Of a DNA stretch of 64,000 bases, positions 9,688-18,441 are shown piece after piece. Made by a program: the position numbers and the translations under genes. This DNA is from Ustilago trichophora (taxonomy: Eukaryota > Basidiomycota > Ustilaginomycetes > Ustilaginales > Ustilaginaceae). The DNA lies in assembly GCA_900323505.1 (NCBI GenBank), contig OOIN01000037.1:248001-312000 (forward strand). The letters are read 5' to 3'. Each line of letters starts with the position of its first letter. Positions within the stretch are counted from its first letter, which is position 1. The notes beneath the pieces are model-generated. The model did no database searches and was not told the DNA's origin. It saw only the letters and a list, made by a program, of their open reading frames with translations.

Positions 9688-10815
9688 TTACAGCTCGACA
9701 TGCTCCACGGGAAGCGTGTTCAATCGAGTCCTTGGTAGCTCGGCTGGTCTGCTTGCGGTTCCATCTGGCATAACGGTTTCCACCAGCTGCTCCAGATCGT
9801 CTTGCAGGTCCACGACATTCTGTTGCACCTTGTTCTTAGCTGCACTCGTCTGTGCCGCCGCCGCCGCCGCCGTCGAGGCAGCCGACACAGCTGACGTAAC
9901 AGCCGTTGTCACCGCCGCTGCGACCGATGCCGCTGTCTTGCTACTGACCACTTCTGCGGCCGCCTTCTTCAACAGCTCGGCTTTCTCCTTCAGATCCTCT
10001 CCACTCCTGCTTCCCATCCCACCTAGCAACTTGTTCAAGCCAAACAGCCTAAAGAAGAATCCGAGCAGCCCGATACCCTTGCTGATCAATCTGACATACA
10101 CGATCCACCCCACACACGCCAAGAAAAACAGAAAACTGGCAGCAACCATCCCCTTGCCGATCAGATCCTCCCTCTCCATCGTCTTGATCATCTTTGCCGA
10201 GTTGTTCATCAGGGTGGTTAGGGAGCCGTATTGGAAAGAGAGACTGCTGATGGTCTGAGACGACTCTTCGAGCAGTTGGGAGGACATGGCTGATTTCTCG
10301 AGTTCGGACGACATGAGGGATACGGTGCGGCGCAAGGCGTCGGTGACGTCCTGAGAGGCGGTCATCAGCTTGTCTTCTCCGGAAGAGGCGCCCGGACGGG
10401 AGCCGGTGAGAGATTTGGCAGAATCAGCGGCAAGTTGGAGACCCGCACGAGCTTCGGCGGTGCGGGCATTTTGGATTGATCGTCGTGCGCTGAGGAGAGC
10501 CTTGCGGGTGCTCTGTCTGATTTGTTCCAGCTGCTGAGCTGCCCGCGTCGCCAGAGAGGAGACCTCGCTGCGTTCAGCTGCAGATTCTGCCTCGTCGACG
10601 GCGAACTTGAGATCGTTGAGTTGACGCTTGAGTCCTTCGATGGAAGAGATGATCTCGGCTTCGTAGTCGGTCAGTAGTGATGCGCTGGTGCATGTTTGTA
10701 GTCGCGGTATCTGGTGGTTGATCACATCCTGGCTGTAGCGTTGGAATGAGTCGTTGATAGCGACAAGGTCTGGTGGTATGAGCGAGCGTGAGCCCGAAGC
10801 TGTTGCGGATGCCAT
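9688..10815 (-). CDS. SEC20: SEC20/BNIP1-type ER SNARE with C-terminal HVEL
   Basis: Predicted 375-residue type II membrane protein of the ER Qb-SNARE Sec20 family. In yeast, Sec20 acts in Golgi-to-ER retrograde fusion with Ufe1, Use1 and Sec22. Residues 15-135 are helical and coiled-coil-like. The SNARE motif spans about 156-218 (LRRTVSLMSSELEKSAMSSQ and onward), and a transmembrane segment follows at about 222-243. The roughly 130 residues after it would be lumenal; they are Ala- and Val-rich and end in HVEL. Yeast Sec20 ends in HDEL, so this is probably an ER-retrieval signal variant. In the leader, a (CA)21 tract lies 11 nt before the ATG. No intron is required. Confidence 0.88.
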   Translation of the reverse strand: MASATASGSRSLIPPDLVAINDSFQRYSQDVINHQIPRLQTCTSASLLTDYEAEIISSIEGLKRQLNDLKFAVDEAESAAERSEVSSLATRAAQQLEQIRQSTRKALLSARRSIQNARTAEARAGLQLAADSAKSLTGSRPGASSGEDKLMTASQDVTDALRRTVSLMSSELEKSAMSSQLLEESSQTISSLSFQYGSLTTLMNNSAKMIKTMEREDLIGKGMVAASFLFFLACVGWIVYVRLISKGIGLLGFFFRLFGLNKLLGGMGSRSGEDLKEKAELLKKAAAEVVSSKTAASVAAAVTTAVTSAVSAASTAAAAAAQTSAAKNKVQQNVVDLQDDLEQLVETVMPDGTASRPAELPRTRLNTLPVEHVEL

Positions 10816-10825
10816 GATTGTGGTG

Positions 10826-10875
<50 letters not shown>

Positions 10876-11350
10876 AAGAGATGATGAGAGGAGAAGAAGA
10901 GGTCAGAGCTAGAGTTGAAATGAAAACAGAGTCGTGGCCCGTGTTGGTTTGGATTGATTTTGAGGATTTCGCGGTCCGAATGTCTGAGAGAGTGTGAATA
11001 TGCAGCCCTTGCAGCTTGACAACCAACAAACAGCTCGTCATTTTGGCATTCACCAAACAACATCACCACCATACTACCACCTCAAGCTCATGTTACGCTC
11101 AGCACAGCATCACCCTTCTCATATTCACGTCATAGCTCTTCTCAGTATCAACAGCAGGTCGGCTTGATGCTCCACCTCTGCACTCTTTGATCGTCAGCAG
11201 TCTCTTCCTTCCCCCGCATTCATTCGCATCGTTTCGACATTCAATAACACACATGCTTCGGCAGGTCCCCGAAAGCTAAGCAATCGCCCATCATACATCC
11301 AACAGGGTCGCCCTGGCATCCTCTTTCTATCCCATCCTTTCACTGCCAGC
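10816..11350. promoter_or_regulatory. Divergent promoter, SEC20 / DMT transporter
   Basis: 535 nt between outward-facing start codons. It holds the TG microsatellite next to SEC20, and pyrimidine-rich DNA at 11100-11340 leading to the transporter ATG. Confidence 0.55.
10827..10868 (+). repeat. TG microsatellite, (CA)21 on the SEC20 strand
   Basis: About 21 TG units ending 11 nt before the SEC20 start codon, so the SEC20 mRNA leader would carry (CA)n almost at the initiation site. Confidence 0.95.
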
Positions 11351-13411
11351 ATGTCCACCAACATCTTTCGCGATAGCTATGCAGGCGACCCCTCCGAACA
11401 TCACCCCAACTCCGCTGCAGCTTCACCTCACCCCAAACCCAAGAAGGCCAGCTTCATGAACCTCCCTGGTGGAGGCAAAGCTATCGCCGCCTTCGTCCTC
11501 AGTCTCTTTGCTTACACGCTTCAAACCGAGTTTGCGCAATACGTCCAGCAGTCTCTCAACTACCGCAAGCCTTTCCTCTCGCTCTATCTAGGGCATAGTG
11601 GCTTTTTGCTGCTGTTTCCCATGCACCTATGCTTTCTCAGATGGACAACCGGACGACCAATTACGCACTATCTGCATCTCATCGCGCAGAACTTGAGGTG
11701 GCAGCTCGACACACCGCCAACCTCGCTACCCGATCCACGGGCCGATGCTGTCAGGCACAGGCTCAGTCAAGCTTCCGGCAGACCGAGTCGCGATGTCAGC
11801 GGTGCGCAGCTGAGCGATGGAAATGAGCCAGAAAGCTTGAGGCGTAGGCCAGCGTCGTTTCTCGAGCAAAAGTTTGGATTCAATGTCGTCCGTCTCGCCG
11901 GTCTCTTCCTCGTGCTTACCATCGGTATCACAGTGCCTGCTTTGAGCTGGTACTGCGCTGTACCCATGACTTCAATGGCGGATATCACGGCGATCTACAA
12001 CACTTTCTCGGTATGGGCACTCGTCTTCTCGGTCTGGTTTCTGGGTGAGAAGTGGGAGAAGCGCAAGGTGTTTTCCGTGTTGCTTGCATGTCTCGGCGTC
12101 ATCATTGTTGCATACGGCGGTGCAGACCACAGAAAGGTGCCCAAACCAATCGATCCTGTACACGGCAAGCCGCCAACGACTGGCGATCCGGCCGAGCAAC
12201 TTCTTGGGCGCTCCATCCAAGCAGCCATCTCTCACGTATTCACAAAGAGAGGCGAAGCAGAGGAAGCTCCGATCAGCAGCGCCCACAATCCAGTGTTGGG
12301 GGATCTCCTCGCATTTCTCGGCGCAGTCACAATGGCAGCCTACGAAATGGCCTTCAAGCTGATCGGCACCTTGCCGGATGAGCAAAAGCAAGCAGAGATG
12401 TACTCAGCCGTTCCTGGTGGTCGGAATCGTCGTTCTCGTAGCTACGTCCGATATCAGGACACCGACGACACCGATGGTCACGGGCGGCACGAGACCGAGG
12501 GTCTGCTGCGCACCTCTCAATCAGAGTCGCGCCACAACGCCTTCGAAGGCGATATCAGTGGTGCCGATGCGAGCCAGCACGTTCTCGGTGATGATGAGGA
12601 CGAAGGTGACCTCAAGAAGCGCGAGTCAGGGGAGGGCAGAAGATACTCGACTGTGGTCGACAAACTTATCGACCAAGATCGACAAGATTATCATACCATC
12701 ACTCCTCCGCCGGAACCATCGAATCCGTTCGAGCATGATGAGGCGGTCAAAGTTGTTGCAGCGGAAGACACCGTGCGCGTGCATGCCAAGGCCGTCCGTG
12801 TCGGCGCTAAAGATAGGGACGAAGACGAAGAGAGCCAAGTGACAGAATCCGAGCTAGACGAGGACGAAGAAGAGCTGGTTCTTTCTGGTGCTACTCGGCT
12901 GCATCGCACGCGCTCGCACCTCTCGACCCATCAGCTGGCCAATGATATCCCTTCAGATGCTGCAGCAACGCTACGACCCGGCCCGAGCCGCAGGACTTCA
13001 TCCTATCGCAAGGTCCACGATCCCTCCATTCCACCTCCTCTCCCCTTTGGATTGCATGCAAATGTCATGACCGCAGGAATCGGCCTTACCACATTCACCA
13101 CCTTCTGGATCGGAATCATCATCGCAAACCAGTTGGGCTGGGAACCTTTTGAGCTACCCCACAACCTACGCACCTGCGTGGCCATTGCCATGGTCGTCCT
13201 ATGCGGTATATTCTTCAACGCCGCTTTCATGATTCTCTTGTCGCTCTGGGGTCCAGTACTCGCATCCGTCAGCTGTTTGATGACGACGATCCTTGTCGAG
13301 ATCGCAGATGTCTTGCTGGGACACAAGTTGAAATGGATCAGCGTACTAGGATGTACCCTTATCGGAGCGGGCTTCGCGGTGCTAGTCGGCGGAGGAGATT
13401 CGATCCACTAG
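11351..13411 (+). CDS. DMT-superfamily transporter, SLC35F / YML018C-THI74-like
   Basis: Predicted 686-residue integral membrane protein of the drug/metabolite transporter superfamily. Hydrophobic segments fit about ten transmembrane helices: one near 45-65, one near 80-98, a group at 175-255 and one near 318-340, then four more from 566 to 680. The segment SWYCAVPMTSMADITAIYNT matches the EamA-like signature of SLC35F3/4/5 proteins and the yeast vacuolar proteins YML018C and Thi74. An acidic, Ser/Arg-rich hydrophilic loop of roughly 225 residues (about 343-565) separates the two halves, far longer than usual and probably cytosolic. The substrate cannot be read from the sequence. No signal peptide is visible, and the ATG follows a pyrimidine-rich leader. 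Confidence 0.85.
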   Translation: MSTNIFRDSYAGDPSEHHPNSAAASPHPKPKKASFMNLPGGGKAIAAFVLSLFAYTLQTEFAQYVQQSLNYRKPFLSLYLGHSGFLLLFPMHLCFLRWTTGRPITHYLHLIAQNLRWQLDTPPTSLPDPRADAVRHRLSQASGRPSRDVSGAQLSDGNEPESLRRRPASFLEQKFGFNVVRLAGLFLVLTIGITVPALSWYCAVPMTSMADITAIYNTFSVWALVFSVWFLGEKWEKRKVFSVLLACLGVIIVAYGGADHRKVPKPIDPVHGKPPTTGDPAEQLLGRSIQAAISHVFTKRGEAEEAPISSAHNPVLGDLLAFLGAVTMAAYEMAFKLIGTLPDEQKQAEMYSAVPGGRNRRSRSYVRYQDTDDTDGHGRHETEGLLRTSQSESRHNAFEGDISGADASQHVLGDDEDEGDLKKRESGEGRRYSTVVDKLIDQDRQDYHTITPPPEPSNPFEHDEAVKVVAAEDTVRVHAKAVRVGAKDRDEDEESQVTESELDEDEEELVLSGATRLHRTRSHLSTHQLANDIPSDAAATLRPGPSRRTSSYRKVHDPSIPPPLPFGLHANVMTAGIGLTTFTTFWIGIIIANQLGWEPFELPHNLRTCVAIAMVVLCGIFFNAAFMILLSLWGPVLASVSCLMTTILVEIADVLLGHKLKWISVLGCTLIGAGFAVLVGGGDSIH

Positions 13412-14512
13412 AATGTACTTTTCTTTCCAGCAGCAATCGAAACCTTGTATGGACGCTTCTTCGGTTGATGCCTATGACAATGGACCGCGGCTGCAGCAGT
13501 GAACAATGTCAAAACAGGTCGACAGGAATGATCGGTCTCTTCTGGCGAATGCATGCAGTTAGGGGTAGCAAAAGCTCAGACCCCGATCTACCCTGCGGGT
13601 GTTTCGACCGCGGTCTCTAGCGAGACGATCCGTGCTCCGCTTTGTTCTTCCAAGCAGGCATTTCGTAAAAGACCCCTTTCTAAGAGCGTCACATGAACGC
13701 TATGGGCTCCGGCTGTTGCATAAGGAGGTGAATGGGAGGCGTTGAAGCGAGGTCTCGAACCCACCAAATGTATTCTTCTGTTTTTTTATCAAAGGGCAGG
13801 CATTGGTGTCGCTTTGCATCGCTTTAGAATTTGGCATCTGCTGAGACTGTCACAATGGTGCAAAGGATAGTATTCAACTCTGCTCTTCCTGGGAAACAGG
13901 TCCAATGCATTCTAGGAGTAGTTTCCGTGCGTCGGTGGGCAAGAACACTTGCCAAACTCCTCTCGGTTGAAACGAGCGTCAAAGCTTGCCAGCACCAGCA
14001 ACAGAGGCGTGGTGGGTTTCATGTAGGCACCGTGGGAACAGTCAACGTCGGCTAGCGTGGGGTTGGGTCACAAGGCTTGGCTCCAACTCAGCACCTCTTC
14101 GTTGCTGTCACAATCACCAAAAGTAGTCCAACACACGTTCTAGAGCAGCCAAGGGCTTAGTAACCGCAGCTTGATTCATCCGAGTTTCCATGTCTGGTCA
14201 AGTCTGTGCCAAATCTGTGTCAAGATATAAGCAGCAACGGATGCTCGAGCTTTGTTCGGGAGGACGTAGCATACCCCTGAAAGAGACTGCATCTCCCACC
14301 ACCTATAATCTCTCCCCTCCGCTCCCCTTTCTTGTTCGTTCCCTCTTCTCCCCTCCATTCTTCTTCACCCCCCCCCCCCCCCCCCCCCCCACACCCTTCC
14401 TCGACGTGCTCAATAAGGATTTTCTCCTCCCAACTTCTTCTTTGCTGTGCAAAAACAGTCCTGCTTTGAAAGCTCCCTTCTCCTCCTTCCTCCCCTCCCT
14501 GCTGTCGTCAAG
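13412..14512. other. Intergenic DNA and GH128 promoter
   Basis: 1.1 kb between two same-strand genes. I see no convincing frame; the 13831-14055 frame is short and unrelated to anything known. The distal part is pyrimidine-rich from about 14300 and contains the C23 homopolymer, as expected for the leader of the glucanase gene. Confidence 0.55.
14368..14390 (+). repeat. Poly-C tract (C23)
   Basis: An uninterrupted run of 23 cytosines about 120 nt before the GH128 start codon, inside a pyrimidine-rich leader. Confidence 0.95.
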
Positions 14513-15808
14513 ATGAAGCTCTCTCTCGCACCTCTACTGACCCTCGCGCTGGCCGCCTTTGCCTCAGCCAAGAAGCACCACCACAAACATGGACATCACA
14601 AACACCATCGCCATGACGATCAAGCTGCAGCTGCAGCCGCTATGGAACAGCGAGGACATTCCGGAGGCGACAGTGGTCATCAAATGGGTATCCCCTGGGG
14701 TTGCGGTCCTGACTGCATCAAAGGTCTCAAATCTACCCGTCGCACCGACATGATGTGGTACCACCACTGGCAAGACTGTCGCGTCCCCGATCTCGACAAG
14801 CTTGGCTTCGAGTATGTCCCTACTTTTTGGGGCACGACCAAGTGGGACAAGTGGAATGCCGTCAAAGCTGAGATCAGCCGGGGGCCCTTGCCAAGATATC
14901 TGCTCGCATTCAATGAACCAGACGTACAAGGTCAATCCGACCTGGGACCCAAAGCAGCCGCCAAGCTGTTTATGCAAGAACTCCAGCCGTTTGCGGACAA
15001 GGGTGTCCAGGTTGGCTCGCCGCAGGTGTGCTGGAATATGCAGTGGCTTGACCAGTTCATGAAGGAGTGCCAGAAGCTGGGTTGCAAGATTAGCTTCATC
15101 GCGCTTCATTGGTATGGAAGCTGGCAGGACTTTGACAAGTTTACCAAGTGGATCTCGTCGGTCCACGACGCATATAAGCTGGACATTTGGATGACCGAGT
15201 ACGGCATCACCCAAGCCAGTGGAGGAAGCCAGAGCGATATCAAGAACTTCCACATGAAAGCTGTCAAGTGGATGCGAGAGCAGGGCTACGTGAAACGATC
15301 TGCTTGGTTGGGAGGATTCCCCGTCAACCAGAAGCCCGATCCCTACCCGAACAACCTCAACTCGTACTTTAACGACGACGGTTCGGCACGAGACCTTCTC
15401 TGGTGGGCCTCTCACTCGGCAGGTGGAGCCATGCTCAGCCTCCCCGGTATCAGCAAGCGAGACATCGACGCCACCAACGAGACAGAGAAGCTGCTCGCCG
15501 AGAAGAGCCCCTTCAAAGACGGACCCGTCAAGAAGCATCACGAGCAGTACGATGAGGAGCACTGCGATTACAAGTGTCAACTTCGTCTCAACTCGATCGA
15601 AAAACACTACCGCAAAAAGCACGGCATCGTTCAAGTGACCGACAAGCAGTTTTGCGTCGCTACGCCTTCCAAACTCGACAGGGAGGAGAGGCAGAAGTTG
15701 ACCACCTGTCTCAGGCAGTCTGGTCTTTTGGCTCATCACGATCTCCATGCCAAGATCGGAGCTGATGAGGGCAAGGTTGAAGCCAAGGCCAAGGCTGAAC
15801 ATCATTGA
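14513..15808 (+). CDS. Secreted GH128-type glycoside hydrolase (beta-1,3-glucanase family)
   Basis: Predicted 431-residue secreted enzyme. A signal peptide (about 1-19, ending ASA) is followed directly by a very His-rich stretch (9 His in about 15 residues). The catalytic core, about 65-310, matches the GH128 (Asl1-like) TIM barrel. It contains FNEPD with likely acid/base E135, LHWYG, and WMTEYG with likely nucleophile E229. Characterised family members cleave beta-1,3-glucan, so cell-wall remodelling at the fungal surface is the likely role. After the barrel comes a C-terminal segment of about 120 residues, rich in Lys, His and Glu with four Cys, that I do not recognise. The start at 14513 is chosen because the longer upstream frame would bury the signal peptide. 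Confidence 0.9.
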   Translation: MKLSLAPLLTLALAAFASAKKHHHKHGHHKHHRHDDQAAAAAAMEQRGHSGGDSGHQMGIPWGCGPDCIKGLKSTRRTDMMWYHHWQDCRVPDLDKLGFEYVPTFWGTTKWDKWNAVKAEISRGPLPRYLLAFNEPDVQGQSDLGPKAAAKLFMQELQPFADKGVQVGSPQVCWNMQWLDQFMKECQKLGCKISFIALHWYGSWQDFDKFTKWISSVHDAYKLDIWMTEYGITQASGGSQSDIKNFHMKAVKWMREQGYVKRSAWLGGFPVNQKPDPYPNNLNSYFNDDGSARDLLWWASHSAGGAMLSLPGISKRDIDATNETEKLLAEKSPFKDGPVKKHHEQYDEEHCDYKCQLRLNSIEKHYRKKHGIVQVTDKQFCVATPSKLDREERQKLTTCLRQSGLLAHHDLHAKIGADEGKVEAKAKAEHH

Positions 15809-16033
15809 TCGTTGCCGCCTGCATCCACTCCTTGCTGATCTTTCCGGCTCATATCTGTCATCGTCTTACTAGCTTCTTTTTCGCCTTCGTCTTCGTCACA
15901 GTCCGCATTTGTATAGGCCGCGCTTGATGCGTCGGCCTGGGTTGTCCATGTTTCCCCTTTTTTTCCACGTTTCAACATGATTCCATTACTCGTTCCTCTT
16001 TCCATACCTTCGCATGTTCTGTGATGTGTGGTA
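15809..16033. other. Convergent 3' region, GH128 / SLX4-like
   Basis: 225 nt between two facing stop codons, with CT-rich and T-rich patches. It probably holds both polyadenylation sites; no gene is seen. Confidence 0.5.
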
Positions 16034-17044
16034 TCAATGTCGAGAACGACTCCCGGTCAACTCGGCAGAATAGAAGCAGATACACTGTCTATCCAACCAA
16101 GTCCTTAGCTCTTCTTTCCGCTTGCCACTGTCCATACTTAGTCCAGACTGCGTGGCTAGCGAGACGAGTTCGTCGAAAGAAATTGGTTCGTAGCGAAGGA
16201 TGCGAGTCCACAATCCCGCGTTTGAGCGAATTGCGGCTGTCATCGTGTCAGCTAGTGCTGGGGAAGGGTCCACTGCTTCTCCTCCACCATCTTGTGCTTC
16301 TTCTGAAGCGAGGACCGTGGTGAAGGTGGAAAGGGGTACATCTGCTGAAGAGGAGGAAGAAGATGGTGATAGGGATCGGGATTTCTGCCTGGTCGTTCTG
16401 CGTGGAGAAGCCGTGGTCGAAAGAGGAATGTCTTCAGAGGAAGAAGATAATGCGCCATCAGTGGCGGATTGCGCTTCGAGTTCCAGCTGGAGTGTATAGT
16501 CTCCCGCTTCTTCACCACTTGTGACATCTGCATTTTCAGCCAGGACCACTGACTCGGGGGACGATTCTGAGCTAACATCGATGAGGAATGGGTCACTTTT
16601 CCTCCCCTTTCCCTTGCCTCTACCCGGTGCTTTCGATTTCGCAGCCCCTTCGCTATCGCTATCGGCCAGCATTTCCCTCGGGAGAAGCAGCTTCCTCGAC
16701 CCCTTCCTCGCGACCGACGATTCAGCTTCGGGCTCGATCACCTGTGAGGTCTCTACATCGCTCCTAGAGTTCCTAGCCCGGCCCATCACGTCATACACAG
16801 CCTGAAGCTGATGTACAAGTGTAGAACGCTTTCGCGAAGTCTTGAAGCCGTATCGTTTGACTTCCGACTGCAGTCTAGCCAGAGGCCATTCTTCAAAATC
16901 GGGAGCCCTTCCATCGATTCCCGCTAGTTTGTGAGCGGGGAGTGAGGGGAGGTCGGCGTCTGCATCCGAGGTGTAGCTTCTACTTGCGATGGGCAAAGGT
17001 GAAGCATCGTGACCCGCGCTGAGTCTTGTTGAGCGTCGAGGCAT
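16034..17044 (-). CDS. SLX4: SLX4-like structure-specific endonuclease scaffold
   Basis: Predicted 336-residue nuclear protein. Two conserved blocks suggest SLX4. The first is a SAP-like helix-turn-helix at about 51-88 (WPLARLQSEVKRYGFK and onward). The second is a C-terminal helical region at about 265-330 with the pattern aaIRSNaGLWtRILRYEPIsFDEL...LRTWLDrQcICF, resembling the SLX4 conserved C-terminal domain that binds SLX1. The middle is acidic and Ser-rich, with several SP/TP sites and basic clusters (GRGKGKGRKSD). In the known family this scaffold activates SLX1 to resolve branched DNA during recombination and fork repair. The protein is short compared with yeast Slx4 (about 750 residues). 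The frame extends upstream to an ATG at 17170, but MPRRSTRLSAG at 17044 is a more natural start. The assignment rests on motif resemblance. Confidence 0.7.
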   Translation of the reverse strand: MPRRSTRLSAGHDASPLPIASRSYTSDADADLPSLPAHKLAGIDGRAPDFEEWPLARLQSEVKRYGFKTSRKRSTLVHQLQAVYDVMGRARNSRSDVETSQVIEPEAESSVARKGSRKLLLPREMLADSDSEGAAKSKAPGRGKGKGRKSDPFLIDVSSESSPESVVLAENADVTSGEEAGDYTLQLELEAQSATDGALSSSSEDIPLSTTASPRRTTRQKSRSLSPSSSSSSADVPLSTFTTVLASEEAQDGGGEAVDPSPALADTMTAAIRSNAGLWTRILRYEPISFDELVSLATQSGLSMDSGKRKEELRTWLDRQCICFYSAELTGSRSRH

Positions 17045-17466
17045 GTTGAAGGCTGTAAGGAGTAAAGATAGAGGTGGTTGGGGAATTGGGAGCTGACAGC
17101 CCAGGCGGAGGGTGCTGCTGATTGTTGTGCGATTCATGCGAACCAGGTTTGGGCTGGCGGCTCCCACCAAAGGTCGTCGAAGCAGCTTCCTAGTGTGAGA
17201 TGAGAGAGATTGGACTTGTCACATTCTCTGAACTGGGACTCTGCATGAGTGATAAGGAGGGAAAGGGAAAGTGGTGATGAATGAGAAAGAACAAGGGTGC
17301 ATGAAAGCGGACCTTGTTTTCGAAGTGGAGGAGGAGTTGTGGGTTGTCCGACTTCCGAAGGTGGCCGTTTTCAAGGGTCCGTACTTTCGTACATCCTTCG
17401 CTTCCTTGGTTCCTACCTTTCCTTTCTTCACACCTCGTACTTACCGCCTTTGAAAGTGTACACAAG
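17045..17466. promoter_or_regulatory. Divergent promoter, SLX4-like / OCA-like
   Basis: About 420 nt between outward-facing start codons. Both edges are pyrimidine-rich on their coding strand. No specific element is recognised. Confidence 0.5.
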
Positions 17467-18339
17467 ATGCTAAGCGCTCATTTGGCCCCGCCGAGCTCTT
17501 CGAAATTGTCCATCTCGCCATCCTCCTCTTCAAGCGGCCACCCACATCATCACCATCATCACTCCACCAATACATCCTCATCCTCACATCACTCGCACAC
17601 GCACAACATACCCACAGCACCGCTTGTCGAACCTCCCTCATTATTCGCCTCTGTCGTTCCTCAAATCTACCGCTCAGCCACGCCAACACCTGCCAATCAT
17701 TCTTTCTTACGCACTCTGCAGCTCAAGACAATTCTCTCGCTCACCGCCGAGCTACCATCACCGAGTTTGACGGCATTCTGCAAGAAGCACGGCATCAGAT
17801 TCCTCCATTTCGGTCTGAAGCGTTGGGGAACCGAAGATAGTCTTTCCGCCCCATCCCCTCACTCTACCTCCCATCAACATTCCGGAACAACCAACGACGA
17901 TCAGGACAACCTAACCCATCTAGATCTATCATTCCTCCACTCCATCACCCCTACATCAACCCATACAAACAATACATCCTACAACCCCGCCTTCTCCTCC
18001 TCCTCACCCACCCTCACAGAAGAACTCGTCAAGGACAGCCTCCAAATCCTCCTCGATTCAAGCTATCACCCCGTTCTCGTCACAGATACGTCGGGAATCC
18101 ACGAGATCGGCGTCCTCCTGGGCTGTTTGCGCAAGCTCCAGAGGTGGAACTTTGCCACTATCTTGCTCGAGTACAGACAATTTGCCGGCAATAGGGCAAG
18201 GGCGACAAACGAACGCTTCGTAGAGATGTTTGACACGGATCTGATCAGTTGCCCTGACGAAGCGGCGCCGGAATGGTTCAAAGAGCAGGTGAGGGAGGAC
18301 GATGCTGAACTGGATCGTGTCGAGAGTTCATGTACCTAG
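17467..18339 (+). CDS. OCA/SIW14-family atypical protein phosphatase lacking catalytic residues
   Basis: Predicted 290-residue protein. After a Ser/His-rich N-terminus (about 1-55, with a run of six His) the sequence follows the plant-and-fungi atypical dual-specificity phosphatase fold: a VPQIYRSATPTPANHSFLRT entry, LKTILSLTAELPSP, and a C-terminal LLGCLRKLQRWNFATILLEYRQFAG as in Siw14. The active-site loop, normally HCxxGxxRTG, here reads TDTSGIHEIG at about 204-213, so both the nucleophilic Cys and the phosphate-binding Arg are missing. Yeast Oca2 and Oca4 are relatives thought to be inactive, working in a complex linked to inositol pyrophosphate signalling. A scaffold role is therefore the likeliest reading. 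A Ser/Thr/His-rich insert interrupts the domain at about 125-180. The start at 17467 is the first Met after the leader. Confidence 0.82.
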   Translation: MLSAHLAPPSSSKLSISPSSSSSGHPHHHHHHSTNTSSSSHHSHTHNIPTAPLVEPPSLFASVVPQIYRSATPTPANHSFLRTLQLKTILSLTAELPSPSLTAFCKKHGIRFLHFGLKRWGTEDSLSAPSPHSTSHQHSGTTNDDQDNLTHLDLSFLHSITPTSTHTNNTSYNPAFSSSSPTLTEELVKDSLQILLDSSYHPVLVTDTSGIHEIGVLLGCLRKLQRWNFATILLEYRQFAGNRARATNERFVEMFDTDLISCPDEAAPEWFKEQVREDDAELDRVESSCT

Positions 18340-18441
18340 CTTTCAAGTTTCGAACAAATATACCCGCATTCTTTCAAGCACATTGCGACAAAGAGATAGT
18401 CAGCAGTTATGAAGATACAATACAGACAAGCAATGCTCAGA
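18340..18441. other. Convergent 3' region, OCA-like / chromodomain fusion
   Basis: Only 102 nt separate the two stop codons, so the transcripts probably overlap at their 3' ends. Confidence 0.5.

Noticed and set aside
13745..13765. GGTCTCGAACCC resembling an inverted tRNA B box
   Set aside because: The implied T-arm stem pairs poorly and I could not form an acceptor or anticodon arm.
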